Below, one piece after another: positions 1 through 10,431 of a DNA stretch of 64,000 bases; position 1 is the first letter of the stretch; every line of letters starts with the position of its first letter. Made by a program: the position numbers and the translations under genes. Origin of the DNA: Adiantum capillus-veneris (lineage: Eukaryota > Streptophyta > Polypodiopsida > Polypodiales > Pteridaceae). The stretch is from the NCBI GenBank assembly GCA_014529385.2, contig CM043949.1, forward strand, positions 144,380,850 through 144,444,849. Direction: 5' to 3'. Below the pieces are notes generated by a model. It was given only the letters and a program-made list of their open reading frames with translations, made no database searches and was not told where the DNA came from.

Positions 1-130
1 AAAAAGAAAGAAAAGGATGCACGACCCAAATTCACTCCTCGAGAGAGAGCTCTCTACATCATAGAGAGGGAGTGCTTTGGATACTCACACACCCGTTGGC
101 AGCAGTCCCAGAACAGTAGGTTCAGGGGAA
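1..130. other. Unassigned flank
   Basis: No gene or recognisable repeat. It has short GA-rich stretches and may be the target sequence into which the adjacent LTR inserted. It could be LINE sequence upstream of the fragment at 694, but I cannot show that. Confidence 0.3.
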
Positions 131-306
131 TGATGACGTGACACTGTCTGTACTGTCGCCGCAAAATGCGGCGCAATTCACGGAAGCAACGTACGGAAAA
201 GCAATGTACGGACGGCAGCTTTTCGGGTCTGCTTTTAGCTAGCCGCTACGCAAGCGTGGGCCGTTTTCTACTCAAATTGACTTGCTTTATTTTAACGCAA
301 GGCATT

Positions 307-350
<44 letters not shown>

Positions 351-693
351 TGCATTATTTTTAAGCCTACTGTAAAAAGGTTTTTTGGGACAGCTTTTGG
401 GGCTCTACTTTTGGGCATCCCTTGTAACCTTGTATAAGTGAGCAGGCCTCCCACTTCTTAGAGCATCTGGACGCAGAGTCTGAGAGTGAGAGCCTCCCAC
501 TCACTTATACTTTGAGTTGCAGAATAATACAAAAAGAAATACCGAAAGGGGCGCCAGTCTTTGGGGCCAATATCTCTAGGCACGGAATTCCGTCGGGCCA
601 GTGCGGAATCAATTGTGAATTGTGAACTGTTTTGTAGTAAATTCTTGTCGTATCGCGGTAGAATCTCGACTTGGAGTGTCCAAGTCTGTTACA
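131..693 (+). mobile_element. Family-A gypsy LTR, 5'-truncated (copy A1)
   Basis: The right end reads CAAGTCTGTTACA at 693, identical to the end of the complete family-A LTR at 63079-63817. The interior shares the GA microsatellite (311-348), the segment CTCCCACTTCTTAGAGCATC and the AAAGGGGCGCC module near 545-560. The expected TGTCACAAAC start is missing and the left edge near 131 is approximate. There is no internal region, so it is a solo or truncated LTR. It lies inside or at the edge of a LINE ORF1, which resumes at 694. Confidence 0.75.
542..565 (+). promoter_or_regulatory. Candidate LTR hairpin with palindromic loop
   Basis: CCGAAAG can pair with CTTTGGG (one mismatch or bulge), closing a loop that contains the self-complementary hexamer GGCGCC. 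The same module recurs on the sense strand of other family-A LTRs and in both LTRs of the separate element D (33052-33076 and 39878-39902). The layout resembles a retroviral dimerisation loop; that function is inference. Confidence 0.35.
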
Positions 694-936
694 AAGTGCG
701 AGACCTCCTTCAAGCCCATCTCTTTGCAGAAGTGGAAAAGATCGTCGACATTCAGCTTCTTGGGCGAGCCTACTATCAGATCGAGTTCGAGACCCTCGAG
801 ATGGCTACCAAGGTCATCTCGATGAGCCCGTTGGCAAGCCGTGCGGTCAGGACTCACTTCAGACAGTGGCGCCATGGGTTCGACCCAGCTACAGATGTTC
901 TTGCCGAGGAAGCAGATTTGCCCATCTCGGTCTGCT
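694..936 (+). pseudogene. LINE ORF1 fragment, part 1
   Basis: This encodes an ORF1-type domain of a plant L1-like LINE, normally a nucleic-acid-binding protein. The readable segment contains AEVEKIVDIQLLGRAYYQIE and FRQWRHGFDPATDV. It matches the second LINE copy at 60620-60900, where the domain runs on uninterrupted. Here it is cut at 936 by element B1 and continues at 3970 in a compatible sense. The spliced order (DUF4283-like region, then a CCHC-like stretch) fits LINE ORF1 proteins. The 5' part was displaced by LTR A1. Confidence 0.7.
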
Positions 937-1096
937 TGTAAGATGCAGCGGAAGTAAATGTTGAACTTTGCTCAAGATGAGTGCTTCGAACTGTGCTCAA
1001 GGGTTCCTTTTGCTTATGGAAGGGAGAGCCTTCCATTCCTTTAGTGAGAGAGTGCAAAGGATCACAAACAAAGTGAATGACACTGTGAACTAAGGT

Positions 1097-1132
<36 letters not shown>

Positions 1133-2122
1133 ATACGACATCCGACGTTTGTCAAACCATCCTCCAAGGGCCCTCCTCTCTATGGCGAGAGAGGTCTATG
1201 CTATTGATTGCACAAATCTGGTACAATGGTCTAGATGCAATGGACTTGTCGACGATGTTGACGACAATGATAACGACGACGAGACAGGCTGAAATCTGAA
1301 AACGCTAGAGACTGAAATCTGCTAACTGTTGAATTCTGACACTGTGTCGGTGAGGACGGCGATGGCGACGACGCGATGACGATGCGCTGAAAACGTAGAT
1401 GCTGAAATCTACGGACAGCAGGCTGAATCTGAAAACGTTGGTTGATCTGACCGTGCAGCGAGGATCTGCTCTGCAGGTAGGTGAGATCTGCGAAGCTAGG
1501 GGCTGGTTCTGTGGAGTCTAAGTGCTGAAAACTGAAAACGCTGATGCTAGGGGCTGATCTCTCGCAGGGAATCTGCAAAACGCTGATGCTGTCAGCAAGG
1601 TGCAAAAACGCTAGGCCTGATCTGGGATCTGCAAAACGCCAGGGCTGATCTGGGATGTGCAAACGCCAGGGTTGATCTAGTATTGCTGATAAAAAATGCT
1701 AGAGGGTCTATTGGCTGAAAATGCTAGGGAATTCTGCCGGTCTTGCTGAGAAGATGCACTGCAAGTTGTGGGAACTTCTCCTGCCTCTTCTGCCAGAAAG
1801 TGCTAGCGCTAGGTTTCTTTTACAGATGCTTAGAAAAATTGCCCTACCCAGTTTCCCAACAAAGTCACTTATTAATAATAAGTGAAAAATGGATAGAATA
1901 GTAAAAATGGGTTCTATGCACTGTAAAATGCTCATGATGGGTATTGATTGTAATGTTGATGATCATGCTGTGTGCGACCAGAGGATATGTAACTACTCTA
2001 AGTGCCTGGACATGCACGGCCTGCGCACAGGCTCACAAACGTGCAAGAACACTTCCTAAGCTGACCTGAACCCTGGAGTTGAAGTAGTCCACATGCACAT
2101 AGGGTGAGATGTGCACGTGACA
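937..2122 (-). repeat. 3' LTR of B1
   Basis: Direct repeat of 2786-3969. It contains a (GA)n tract (1099-1128), many degenerate copies of a motif containing AAAACGCTAGG between about 1300 and 1730, and the end CACGTGACA next to the polypurine tract. Confidence 0.9.
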
Positions 2123-2133
2123 TCCCCTCCTTT

Positions 2134-2757
2134 TTAAAGTGAGGTATTGGTACCGAACTGTATGACATCAAGGGAGAGCGCCAACAACATCTGGAATCCT
2201 GGGAAGGACTCTTCGCCGGCCCACTCTGATGCGTGGGTCGTGCGATACTTGAACTTCATAAAGATCTGCAATGCTTGCTTCTTTGGGCCGCGCCGAAGGC
2301 GACACAAAGGAATATGTGGCTGCTTCAATGCTCCAACTTCGGCTACGGTCGTGTGTCTACTTTCTTCAAGAATCTCCGAGGAGGAAAATTTCTGAAACCA
2401 CTTGCAACGCAAAATCATGAACATACCCATTCCATGTAGAGTGATTGGAAAAATACTATGCTTCCTAAATGACTGTGCATGCAAGAGAGATGAACCAAGT
2501 GACGGAGTGCCAAACAGTTCACCAAACACATGCAAAAAGTGAGATCGAATCTTGACTTTTCGGCCTAAACCTATCAACTGTGGCAAATCATGATGAAAAT
2601 GCCGATGATTGATGGACAATCTTTCTTGTGCTCTTTCTAAAACTGTGTCATGCCAAGGAAGAGACATGGAATGTGAATTCCTTGAATGCAAACTTTTTTT
2701 TCTTTTCGAGAGAAATCCGCATACATCCGTGCACATCCATGAGTGAATCATGTGCAT
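2134..2757 (-). pseudogene. Family-B C-terminal polyprotein region
   Basis: A 207-residue open frame that ends just before the polypurine tract. It is collinear with the C-terminal part of the longer ORF at 55128-55979 and of 46090-46640, sharing SHSMSLPWHDTV, FGTPSL, LHAQS and RRGPKKQAL. By eye, LERAQERLSINHRHFHHDL resembles the integrase tail of families A and D (LEKSQERHKKAADRHRRDL). The last 40 residues (MKFKY, then SEWAGEESF) resemble the chromodomain end of element D (VKFKNY, then AKWMEDSEL). In the element this follows the protease with no RT or integrase core between. The first ATG is inside the ancestral frame, not a real start. Confidence 0.55.
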
Positions 2758-2772
2758 CGTACAATGTAAGGT

Positions 2773-2784
2773 GCTCTGATACCA
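2773..2784 (-). other. Primer-binding site of B1
   Basis: Minus strand reads TGGTATCAGAGC, complementary to the 3' end of initiator tRNA-Met, one base from the LTR end. Upstream, the string TGTAAGGTGC occurs again at 2765-2774, the mark of a deletion joined at microhomology. Confidence 0.85.
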
Positions 2785-2785
2785 A

Positions 2786-3969
2786 TGTAAGGTGCAGCAG
2801 AAGTGAACGTTGAACTTTGTTCAAGATGAGTGCTCCGAACTGTGCTCAAGGGTTCCTTTTACTTACGGAAGGGAGAGCCTTCCGTTCCTTTAGTGACAGA
2901 GTGCAAATGATCACAAACAAAGTGAATGACACTGTGAATGAAGGTGATGAGAGAGAGAGAGAGAGAGAGAAGAGTACGACACCAGACGGTTGTCAAACCC
3001 TCCTCCAAGGGCCCCCCTCTCTATGGCGAGAGGTCTATGCTATTGATTGCACAAATCCGGTACAATGGTCTAGATGCAATGGACTTGCCGACGATGTTGA
3101 CGACAATGATGACGAGGACGAGACGGGATGAAATCTGAAAACGCTAGAGACTGAAATCTGCAAATCTGCCAACTGTTGAATTCTGACATTGTGTCGGCGA
3201 GGACGGCGATGGCGACGACGCGACGACGATGCGGTGAAAGCGCACATGCTGAAATCTGCGGACAGCGGGCTGAATCTGAAAACGCTGCCTAATCTAACCG
3301 TGCGGCGAGGATCTGCTGCGAGTAGGTGAGATTTGCGAAGCTAGGGGCTGGTTCTGTGGAGTCTAAGTGCTGAAAACTGAAAACGCTGATGCTAGGGGCT
3401 GATCTGTCGCCGGGAATCTACAAAACGCTGATGCTGTCAGCAAGGTGCAAAAACGTTAGGCCTCATCTGGGATCTGCAAAACGCCAGGGCTGATCTGGGA
3501 TGTGCAAATGCCAGGGCTGTTCCGGTACTACTGATAAAAAACGCCAAAGAGTCTGTTGGCTGAAAACGCTAGGGAATTCTGACGGTCTTGCTGAGAAGGT
3601 GCACTGCAAGTTGTAGGAACTCCTGCTGCCTCTTCTGCCAGAAAGTGCTAGCGCTAGGTTTCTTTAATAGATGCTTAGCAAAATTGCCCTACCCAATTTC
3701 CCAACAATCACTTATTAATAATAAGTGAAAAATTGATAAAATAGGGAAAATGGGTTCTGTGCACTGTAAAATGCTCATGATGGGTATTGACTATAATGCT
3801 GAAAATCATGCCATGTGCAACCAGAGGATATGCAACTACTCTAAGTGCCTAGACATGCACAGCCTCCGCACATGCTCACAAAGGTGCCAGAACACTTCCT
3901 AAGCTGACCTGAACCCTGGACCTGAAGTAGCTTGTCCACATGCACATAGGGTTAGATGTGCACGTGACA
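2786..3969 (-). repeat. 5' LTR of B1
   Basis: TGTAAGGTGC to CACGTGACA, paired with 937-2122. It carries the same AACGCT-motif block (about 3130-3600) and GA tract. Confidence 0.9.
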
Positions 3970-4650
3970 CTGCTTCCCTGGACTCATGAGAGAGTACCTC
4001 CCGCTCCTTTCCAGGATTGGTTCCGTGATTGGAACACTCTTAGAGACTCCGCGCACGACAGCTTCAGTTGTTGCCAAGGCAGCGGACATTCCCACAGTTC
4101 GTATTCTAGTTCGGGATACCCATGCTCTCCCAAAAGAAGTAGTCCTCCTCCTTCGAAGGGTGAGTGGTGGCTGGTTCCACCAACAGGTAGAGTTTTCGGG
4201 TCTCCCGAATCAGTGCTTCATCTACCGACAGATGGGCCATCTAGTGAGTGTCTCTCCTCGTCGGAGACCCTGACCTACAGCGCAAACCCAACCCCCGAGG
4301 GCGGAGCAGGCACAATAGACAAGTACACACGGTACTCACGCTGCTTTCGCAGAGCCAGGTGCCTGGCAACAGGTCCACGGCCGCGGGCGACAGGGGGGGC
4401 TAGCCACACTGCCCCGCCTGGTGGCCGCCCTGTGCCAGCCCAGCAACATTGGGTTCCTACACGGAACCGTTTCGACCCTCTTCAACAGGAGGACACAGTG
4501 GAGTCTCTCGCCACTGCAACCTCGCCACCACACCCCCCCCCCCCCCCCCCCCCCACCACCACCTCCTCAGCGCCCCCGCTAAGGCCCCAATCGCTTCTCT
4601 TGAGCCAACTCGCGCCCCTTTTGCAGAGGAGACTAGATAGTCTTCGGTAG
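3970..4650 (+). pseudogene. LINE ORF1, part 2 (zinc-knuckle region)
   Basis: Continuation of the ORF1 broken at 936. It reads REYLPLLSRIGSVIGTLLET, matching REYLPLLSTIGSEIGTVI of the second LINE copy at 60850-60915. Further on, GLPNQCFIYRQMGHLV is a decayed CCHC knuckle in which one Cys has become Tyr. The tail (4290-4650) is Pro/Ser-rich low complexity with a poly-C run at about 4534-4552. Several frame breaks make it a pseudogene. ORF1 proteins of this class bind LINE RNA; this copy would not. Confidence 0.7.
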
Positions 4651-5321
4651 CCTGTCCTTCTCTTGGTAGTGCTTTCGCTACAAGCCGTGCAGCTCGGGAG
4701 GGACAACCCTACTTGAGGACGCCACTCTTGGTTCAAGCCTCCCCCTTTGCAGCAGTCCCACTAGGACGTCCCAGTTTTGACATTCATCGACGCTGAGACT
4801 CCTTCGACTATAGCTTTACCCGGTTCCTCGGCGACCCTTCTTTTGACTTCGAGGCAGCTTGCTTCCGAGCACAAGTGATCTTGTTGGCAGCCAGGGGCAC
4901 AGAGGCACTAGATACACTTGTTGGTTTTTCCTTTCCAATGTGTGGCCGAGATCACACTCAGTGGACGTTGCAATGAATTTTGGATTGTCTGCAAGCCCAA
5001 GCTGTTGAGTTTTCACACCATACAGCAAATCTAGGAGTGACAGACGTGATACAGACACTCTGGCCATTGGCCAAGTTCTATGTGACACCCCAGATGCATT
5101 TGGATGTAGGCATATCATGGCTTACCTCTTTGCAGACACTCAGAGCATTCCGAGCTATGTTTTTGTCCATGAGGATTCCTGGTCTGAGGATGTTGCTTTA
5201 CGTACTGCACGCTCTCCGTGGGCTTGGGTAGTACAGCACATGCATACACGCCTCTCATGGGGTTGCTCGAATGCGGACTATTCCCCATCCAAGCCGGCCT
5301 CGAAGGTTGCGCGGTTGAGCC
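4651..5321 (+). other. LINE inter-ORF region
   Basis: No intact frame. It lies between ORF1 and the endonuclease start and is collinear with LINE structure. Reading frames are scrambled and I see no other feature. Confidence 0.35.
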
Positions 5322-6060
5322 ATGAGGATTGTCTCATGGAACGTGCAAAGTCTAGGTGGACCCCAGTTTGCGCGGCAGAGGGGCTGCCTGCGACAGGATT
5401 TACAGAGATGTCTTGTGATAGCCGTACTTGACGATGTGGTCAGATTTTGCAGGGTCACTCTGAGACCTTTTGGTCAGCTGCCTTTGGGCCAGGAGGCATT
5501 CAGGGCGGGCTATGTATGACTATTGCGGACATGGGCATTATAGTGCCAGGCAAGGCACAATGGATTACTATGCACGTTCAGGGCTGCCTCATGGGCTTCC
5601 TGAACATCGATGCACCCAATCATGCAAGTGGTTTTGGACACAAATAGTGGGGTCTTTGCCTCACACACAGCAGTGGTGTGTGGGGGGGACTTCAACATGT
5701 TGGAGGACCCCTCAGACAAGACGGGAGGCAGCCATGCTACAGTGCACGGAGCTGAGTTGGCAGCTTGGGAGCAGCTGTGCATGACCATGAGGCAACATAC
5801 AGGATTTGTACGACCATCAGATAGCCTCTCTCTCTCTCTCAGTCTGACAAGTATGTAGGAGGGTGAATCTGTCGAGGATAGACTGCTTCGATGCTAGTGA
5901 CCACTTTTGTGACAGGGGAGGAGTTGTATGCATTCTGGCAGGCACCACCTTCTCTAACCATGCACCAGTGATCCTTACAGTTTTAGACACACAAGGGGTG
6001 GTAGCACCACGCTGCGCATCCCTGAGAGGCTCTTACTGGATACGGAGCTTAGAGAGCAAG
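5322..6060 (+). pseudogene. LINE ORF2, apurinic-type endonuclease domain
   Basis: ORF2 begins MRIVSWNVQSLGGPQFARQR, the N-terminal strand of the endonuclease/exonuclease/phosphatase fold that nicks target DNA for LINE retrotransposition. Frameshifts follow, but motifs appear in order: GFLNIDAPNH (5599-5628), CGGDFNMLEDP (5681-5713) and SNHAPVILTV (5957-5986). The usual SDH catalytic triplet is SNH here, losing the Asp. With several stops and a frame change near 5430, this is dead. ORF2 continues into the linker and then, after element A2, into the RT domain. Confidence 0.8.
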
Positions 6061-6764
6061 TTGTGACACTTTGGACAGAGAGCTTGGACGGGCAAGGCTC
6101 CCCTACTGACAGGGTGGCCACGGGTCTCGCAGAGATTAGTCGTTTCTTTCTCCAGGAGTCTGCCGCTCAACTGGCTGCGACCAGAGAGCAGGAGAGGCAG
6201 CTCCGTTGGGGCATTGCATCTTTGCAGAGGATGCAAGAGCGTCACCCTGATAGCCCCTGGATGGAGGAGCCGATGCAACAAGCTCGACAGGAGCTGATCA
6301 TCGTTGCGGAGAGGCGACATCAGTTTGCATACCATCATCAGGCAGCTCAGTGGACCGGTGGGTGACAAAGTTACTGGTGAGTTTTTCGAGGCTGTGGGCC
6401 CTAGATATGCGCGGACCAGTGCTAGCCAGTTGAGGAGGCCATATAGGTCACTGGCTACAGAGCTAGAGGATATGCGTGCAATTGCTACTCACTTTTACAG
6501 GGAGTTGCTTTCAGTTGAGCCCCAGTCAGAGCACACAGATGCATGTAGAGAGCAAGTGTGGGCACAGATGCCCTCTTTGGTCACCGAGGAGAAGCGCCAG
6601 AGGCTTGAGCTACCCCTCCAGCTAGAAGAGATTCACGAGGCTCTCAGGGCACTACCACGCGGCAGTTGCCCGCTTGACTCCGAGTTTCTTCTTGGAACAC
6701 TGGGAGGTACTTGGTCTGGATTTGTGTAGTACTTATGAGTACGTTCTGCACGCTGGTGAGATGC
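6061..6764 (+). pseudogene. LINE ORF2, linker between endonuclease and RT
   Basis: Two overlapping open stretches (6063-6365 and 6304-6729) encode a helical, Gln/Arg/Glu-rich segment typical of the region between endonuclease and RT, including LPLQLEEIHEALRALPRGS just before RT block 0. The frame changes near 6360. The ORF is cut at 6764, within the duplicated pentamer GATGC, by element A2; RT resumes at 13231. Confidence 0.7.
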
Positions 6765-7522
6765 TGTCACAAATTGATGACGTGGCATGCCCAATAGATA
6801 GCTAACGTAGCAGACGTACGGACATCCGCAAACAGCGCTGACTGGCTTACGTCGCAGCTGTACGGAACTCTGCGATTTCCGTTGACTTGCTGATGTGGCA
6901 GTGTACGAACTTCCACGTTTTACGCTGGCTATTGACGTGGCCTGGCTGTACGGATTTCCGCAATTCGCACTCGTACTTTTTCAGGTTTTGAAAGACTGGT
7001 TGCTTTTGAGATTAAAGTGCTTCACTGAACTTTGATGGAGAGAGAGTCGACACAGCGAGTTCCATGCCCAAAGGTATTGACCCCAACGACTGGCGCCCCT
7101 TTTAGTATTTCTTTTTATATTAATGTTTCAGCAAAGTACAACTTCCACTGATACTCGCTCTCAGACTCTACGTCCAGATGCTCTGAGAAGTGAGCCCCCC
7201 TTGGGTCACTTATAAAGATTATAAGGGTTGCTAAAAGCAGAGTCGCAAAAGCATAAAGCTCAAAAGCACTTCGATCTCAAAAGCAACTGGTCTTCCAAAA
7301 TTTGAGAAAGCTCCAGCACCAATTGCGGAAATCTGTACAGCCAGGCCACAGTAGCAGCCAACGTAAAACGCGGAAGTCCGTACACTACCACGTTAGCAAG
7401 TCAGCAAAAATCGCGCAGTTCCGTACTGTTGCCACGTCAACCATTCAGTGCTGTTTGTGGATATCCCTACTATTTGACACGTCAGCTCTCTATTGGGCAT
7501 GCCACGTCATCAGTTTGTGATA
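6765..7522 (-). repeat. Aberrant LTR of A2 with internal inverted repeat
   Basis: Arms at about 6765-7025 and 7262-7522 are inverted copies of each other, for example GACGTGGCATGCCCAATAG against CTATTGGGCATGCCACGTC. They flank a directly oriented core (7026-7261) shared with the right LTR. The U5 terminus TGTAAC...CTTGG seen in other family-A LTRs is absent. Confidence 0.8.
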
Positions 7523-8139
7523 TACCCCCCTCTTGAAAGAATTGTAATCACCCTCGATTACGCTTGCAAAACAAACAGAGGCCATAAATTGTCTTAGTAG
7601 ACACTGATTGTTAGTACCGACACACTAGACACGAGACATCTAGCACTTGTACAAAGACGACAGTCACATCATAGGACATCACCTGACATCACAGGCCATC
7701 ACATGACAAATCACGGAAAAATCCATTCCAAATCTCAGACATGACTGCGAGCAACGTATTTAGTAATCGCATCTAGATCCATTCCAGACCTCACTGATGC
7801 CCGATTAACTAATCCTTATTGCGATCATGTCTATAGAGATTTATGAGACTGAAATGCTGCAGTCATTTCGTCTTTCAGTTCCTGCACTCAAACAAGTCAA
7901 ATGAGAGAGTACAAATCAATCATATTCATTTTCGGGAATTCCGTTTCATAAAGTCATTCAACAAAATACTATCAGCCCATTAGCATCTTTGAAACCCACA
8001 AGAGACATCAATGACCTTATTCAAATCGAGGTAATCTGTTGATAAAGGAGCGGAGTGACTCCCCTCTTGTGCAAACCCGTAGCACCAGATTCACCCTTGC
8101 TGAGTTCCGGGTTCTATCGGAGTAGACTATGCTAAATCG
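7523..8139 (-). other. A2 polypurine tract and 3' untranslated region
   Basis: Minus strand TTTCAAGAGGGGGG at 7525-7538 is the polypurine tract next to the LTR. The rest is non-coding, shared almost collinearly with 47737-48258, 51167-51780 and 62500-63078, including a tract of CATCACA repeats (7665-7720). No gene. Confidence 0.7.
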
Positions 8140-8740
8140 AATGCTTCAAGGTAATGTTCCAAAATCTGAGTATCTGCTAGGTCCTCCTCCTCCATCCACT
8201 TCGCATCTAATGCCGAATAGTTCTTGAATTTAACCAAGAACCGCCAAATCACTTTACCTTTCATCTTTCTTTCCTTGTGTGCCAAAATCTATTTGGAACG
8301 AGTATCTCCTCGCTCTCTTCCACTTCGGGTTGCTCATCAGGCTCTCCATCAACTAGCACGTCACCTTTAAAAGGTTTCAAAAGACTCACATGGAATGCAT
8401 TGTGAATCTTCCAAGTATCGGGCAACTTGAGTCGAAAGGAGACATCATTTATCTTTTCTTTATTCTGGAAAGGGCCATAATACCTCATGCTAAGCTATGG
8501 AAAAAACCGCTCCTTTCCCTTTCGTTTCCTTAGGCGTGCCTTCTCAAAACGTAAGAGCACCCAATCGTCTTCCTTTAATTTCAAATCTCGACGATGTCGA
8601 TCTGCTGCCTTCTTATGTCGTTCTTGAGACTTCTCTAAAGCCTCAAGGACCTTGGAAAAAGCAATGTCCAAGTCCCTCGTGTACTGGCCAGCTTCAAAAA
8701 TCTTATCCTGGGTCTGAGGAATGTTCTGATATACCAGCTG
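8140..8740 (-). pseudogene. A2 integrase C-terminus and chromodomain
   Basis: Two frames contain [56 protein letters not shown] and [17 protein letters not shown]. This is the GPY/F-type integrase tail, followed by chromodomain residues in a third frame toward 8140. Chromodomain integrases steer insertion through chromatin contacts. It matches D (34657-35200) and A5 (61920-62499). Broken near 8490 and 8280. Confidence 0.8.
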
Positions 8741-9535
8741 ATTCCCTTTTTTCGTTCTTTCCTTGTGCCCTAGGACCTGCGGGTAGCGTCTTTCACTTCC
8801 CCTATCCATTGGCACGTCAGTGTCAATCATCGGAACCCTAAGACGCACTATCATCTGATTCCTCTTTCTCTGGAATCCTTTGATGAACTTGCATCTGGTT
8901 CCCTTAGTTCGTCGGAACCCTTTGATTCTTCAGAATCCGATGATGAGCTGTCATCTGGTTCCCATGATTCATTCTCTTCATTTTTGAGGTGGATACTATC
9001 CTACCTGTCGCATAAGTCACTGAGCCAGCATGCATTCCAAATCGTTGCTTAGTCATGTGCCATTAGTCTCTAAATGGAGTCAAGCTTCTCGTTTATAGCA
9101 TAGTCTTGAATCTTTTTAGCAAATCATAGCAAAACCGCTCAATTTGGTCTTTCAACTTCTAGCAATGTATCTTTCTCAGTCATTTTCAAGTGATGCCAAT
9201 GCGTGATGACATCTCTTGCATATTTATCTAATATCCAAGTTGACGTTAAAAATTTGAATTTTAACCACGTCGCATGTGTTTCTTTGCGTAACAACGGAGT
9301 AAGATGCCGCTTTTCGCTCCCTGGAATGTTCTAAGAACCGCTCTCCAAAGAAGGCGACGTCAAACTGTTGTACAAACTCAAGGGCTCGATGGGTGTCGTG
9401 GCCTAACTCCCTTCCTTGAACTCCTTGGTTTTCTTGTTGATCTGGTCATTGTCAAAAGAGGACAAGCTCTCCTCCTTTAAACGGCTAGATGGCCTTCCAT
9501 GCCTTCTAGACTTTGTTTCAAAAATCTTCTTCAAA
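8741..9535 (-). pseudogene. Displaced gag core inside the A2 integrase
   Basis: Between the two halves of the integrase (GKAPFEGFEGGKK near 9590 and QDKIFEAGQYTRDLD near 8710) lies a same-strand segment resembling the gypsy Gag core. RALEFVQQFDVAFFGERF (about 9340-9395) aligns with LTFIQQFDVAYAGGNF of element D Gag, and ILDKYARDVITHWHHLK follows. An acidic Ser-rich tail is near 8900-8980. The true gag position (11850-12345) lacks this core, so it seems to have moved rather than been duplicated. Many stops. Confidence 0.6.
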
Positions 9536-10431
9536 AGAATCTTGTCTTAGGTGCCTAGAAATTGAAGAAGCTTCTTACCACCCTCGAACCCTTCAAATGG
9601 CGCCTTCCCCATGTGTCATTGTAGGCAAACTCCACCAAGGGTAAATACTTTTCCCATTTAATCTTCTGATCCGAAGAAGAAGACTTCAACATATTCAAAA
9701 CCATTGAATTGGCTATTTCAAATTGCCCATTTGTCTGTGGGTGGAACGAGGACGAGAACTCCAACCACTGCAAATGTTCTCTTAGATTGCCGTCCAAAAC
9801 AACTAGTACACCGGGGATCTTTGTCCGAAACAATGGACACAAACATGCCATATATTCGAACAGTTTTGCCAAAGGATCGGGCTTAACTATCTTCTTTGTT
9901 ACAGAGCAGTAAGCCTCCTTACTGAATCCATTGATGACCGTCCAAATGCCATCATGCCCATTCTGTGTCTTCCGGAGATCAAAGATGAAATCCATTGCAA
10001 AACTTTCCCAGGGGCGGATGGAATGGGTAAAGGCTATAGTAATCCTTGTGCCTTATGTCTGTCAAACTTGACCTTCTGAAACAACTGCAAACAGAGTCGT
10101 CCACATCCTTCTTGAGTCTCGACCACAAGAAATAATGCTCCACACCTTTCAAGGTGGTGTCAATGCCGCGGTGACCCATAAAAGGTGGACAATGGCACTC
10201 AGTCAAAACCTTTTCCGTTAACGGCTGTGTAACACACAACATCGTTTTCTCCATCAAGTAGCCATTCCGTATGGAATACCCTGGCACTATCTCCCCGTTC
10301 TGTATCCAAGTAAAAAAAACATCGAAAAAATCCGGATCCGTGGCGTACTGATCCACCATATCCTTGAAGCTTCTATGATGGATTGCGACAATGGCCAAGA
10401 CGAGGGGCTTCCGAGACAATGCATCTGCCAC
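9536..10431 (-). pseudogene. A2 integrase zinc-binding and catalytic region
   Basis: The upstream frame (9979-10431) begins with the RNase H end ADALSRKP and carries the H2C2 finger region (GHRGIDTTLKGVEHYFLWS, decayed second Cys pair). The next frame (9555-9995) has MDFIFDLRKTQNGHDGIW, FSSSFHPQTNGQFEIANS and KYLPLVEFAYND. The Asp of the usual ISDRD motif reads VLDGN, so the catalytic triad is damaged. It follows RNase H in the standard gypsy order. Confidence 0.85.

Larger units (their letters stand above)
937..3969 (-). mobile_element. Non-autonomous LTR retrotransposon, family B (copy B1)
   Basis: Two LTRs of about 1.19 kb (937-2122 and 2786-3969) flank an internal region of only 663 bp. 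LTR ends are TGTAAGATGC/TGTAAGGTGC and CACGTGACA. A 5-bp duplication CTGCT flanks it (932-936 and 3970-3974), so the boundaries are secure. The primer-binding site complementary to initiator tRNA-Met (GCTCTGATACCA on the plus strand) lies at 2773-2784, next to the right LTR, so the element reads on the minus strand. Polypurine tract at 2123-2138. No RT, RNase H or integrase is present. It split the LINE ORF1. Confidence 0.93.

Noticed and set aside
7665-7720. CATCACA/GACATCA short repeats resembling a CRISPR or iteron array
   Set aside because: Degenerate, no regular spacers, and shared by all family-A 3' untranslated regions.
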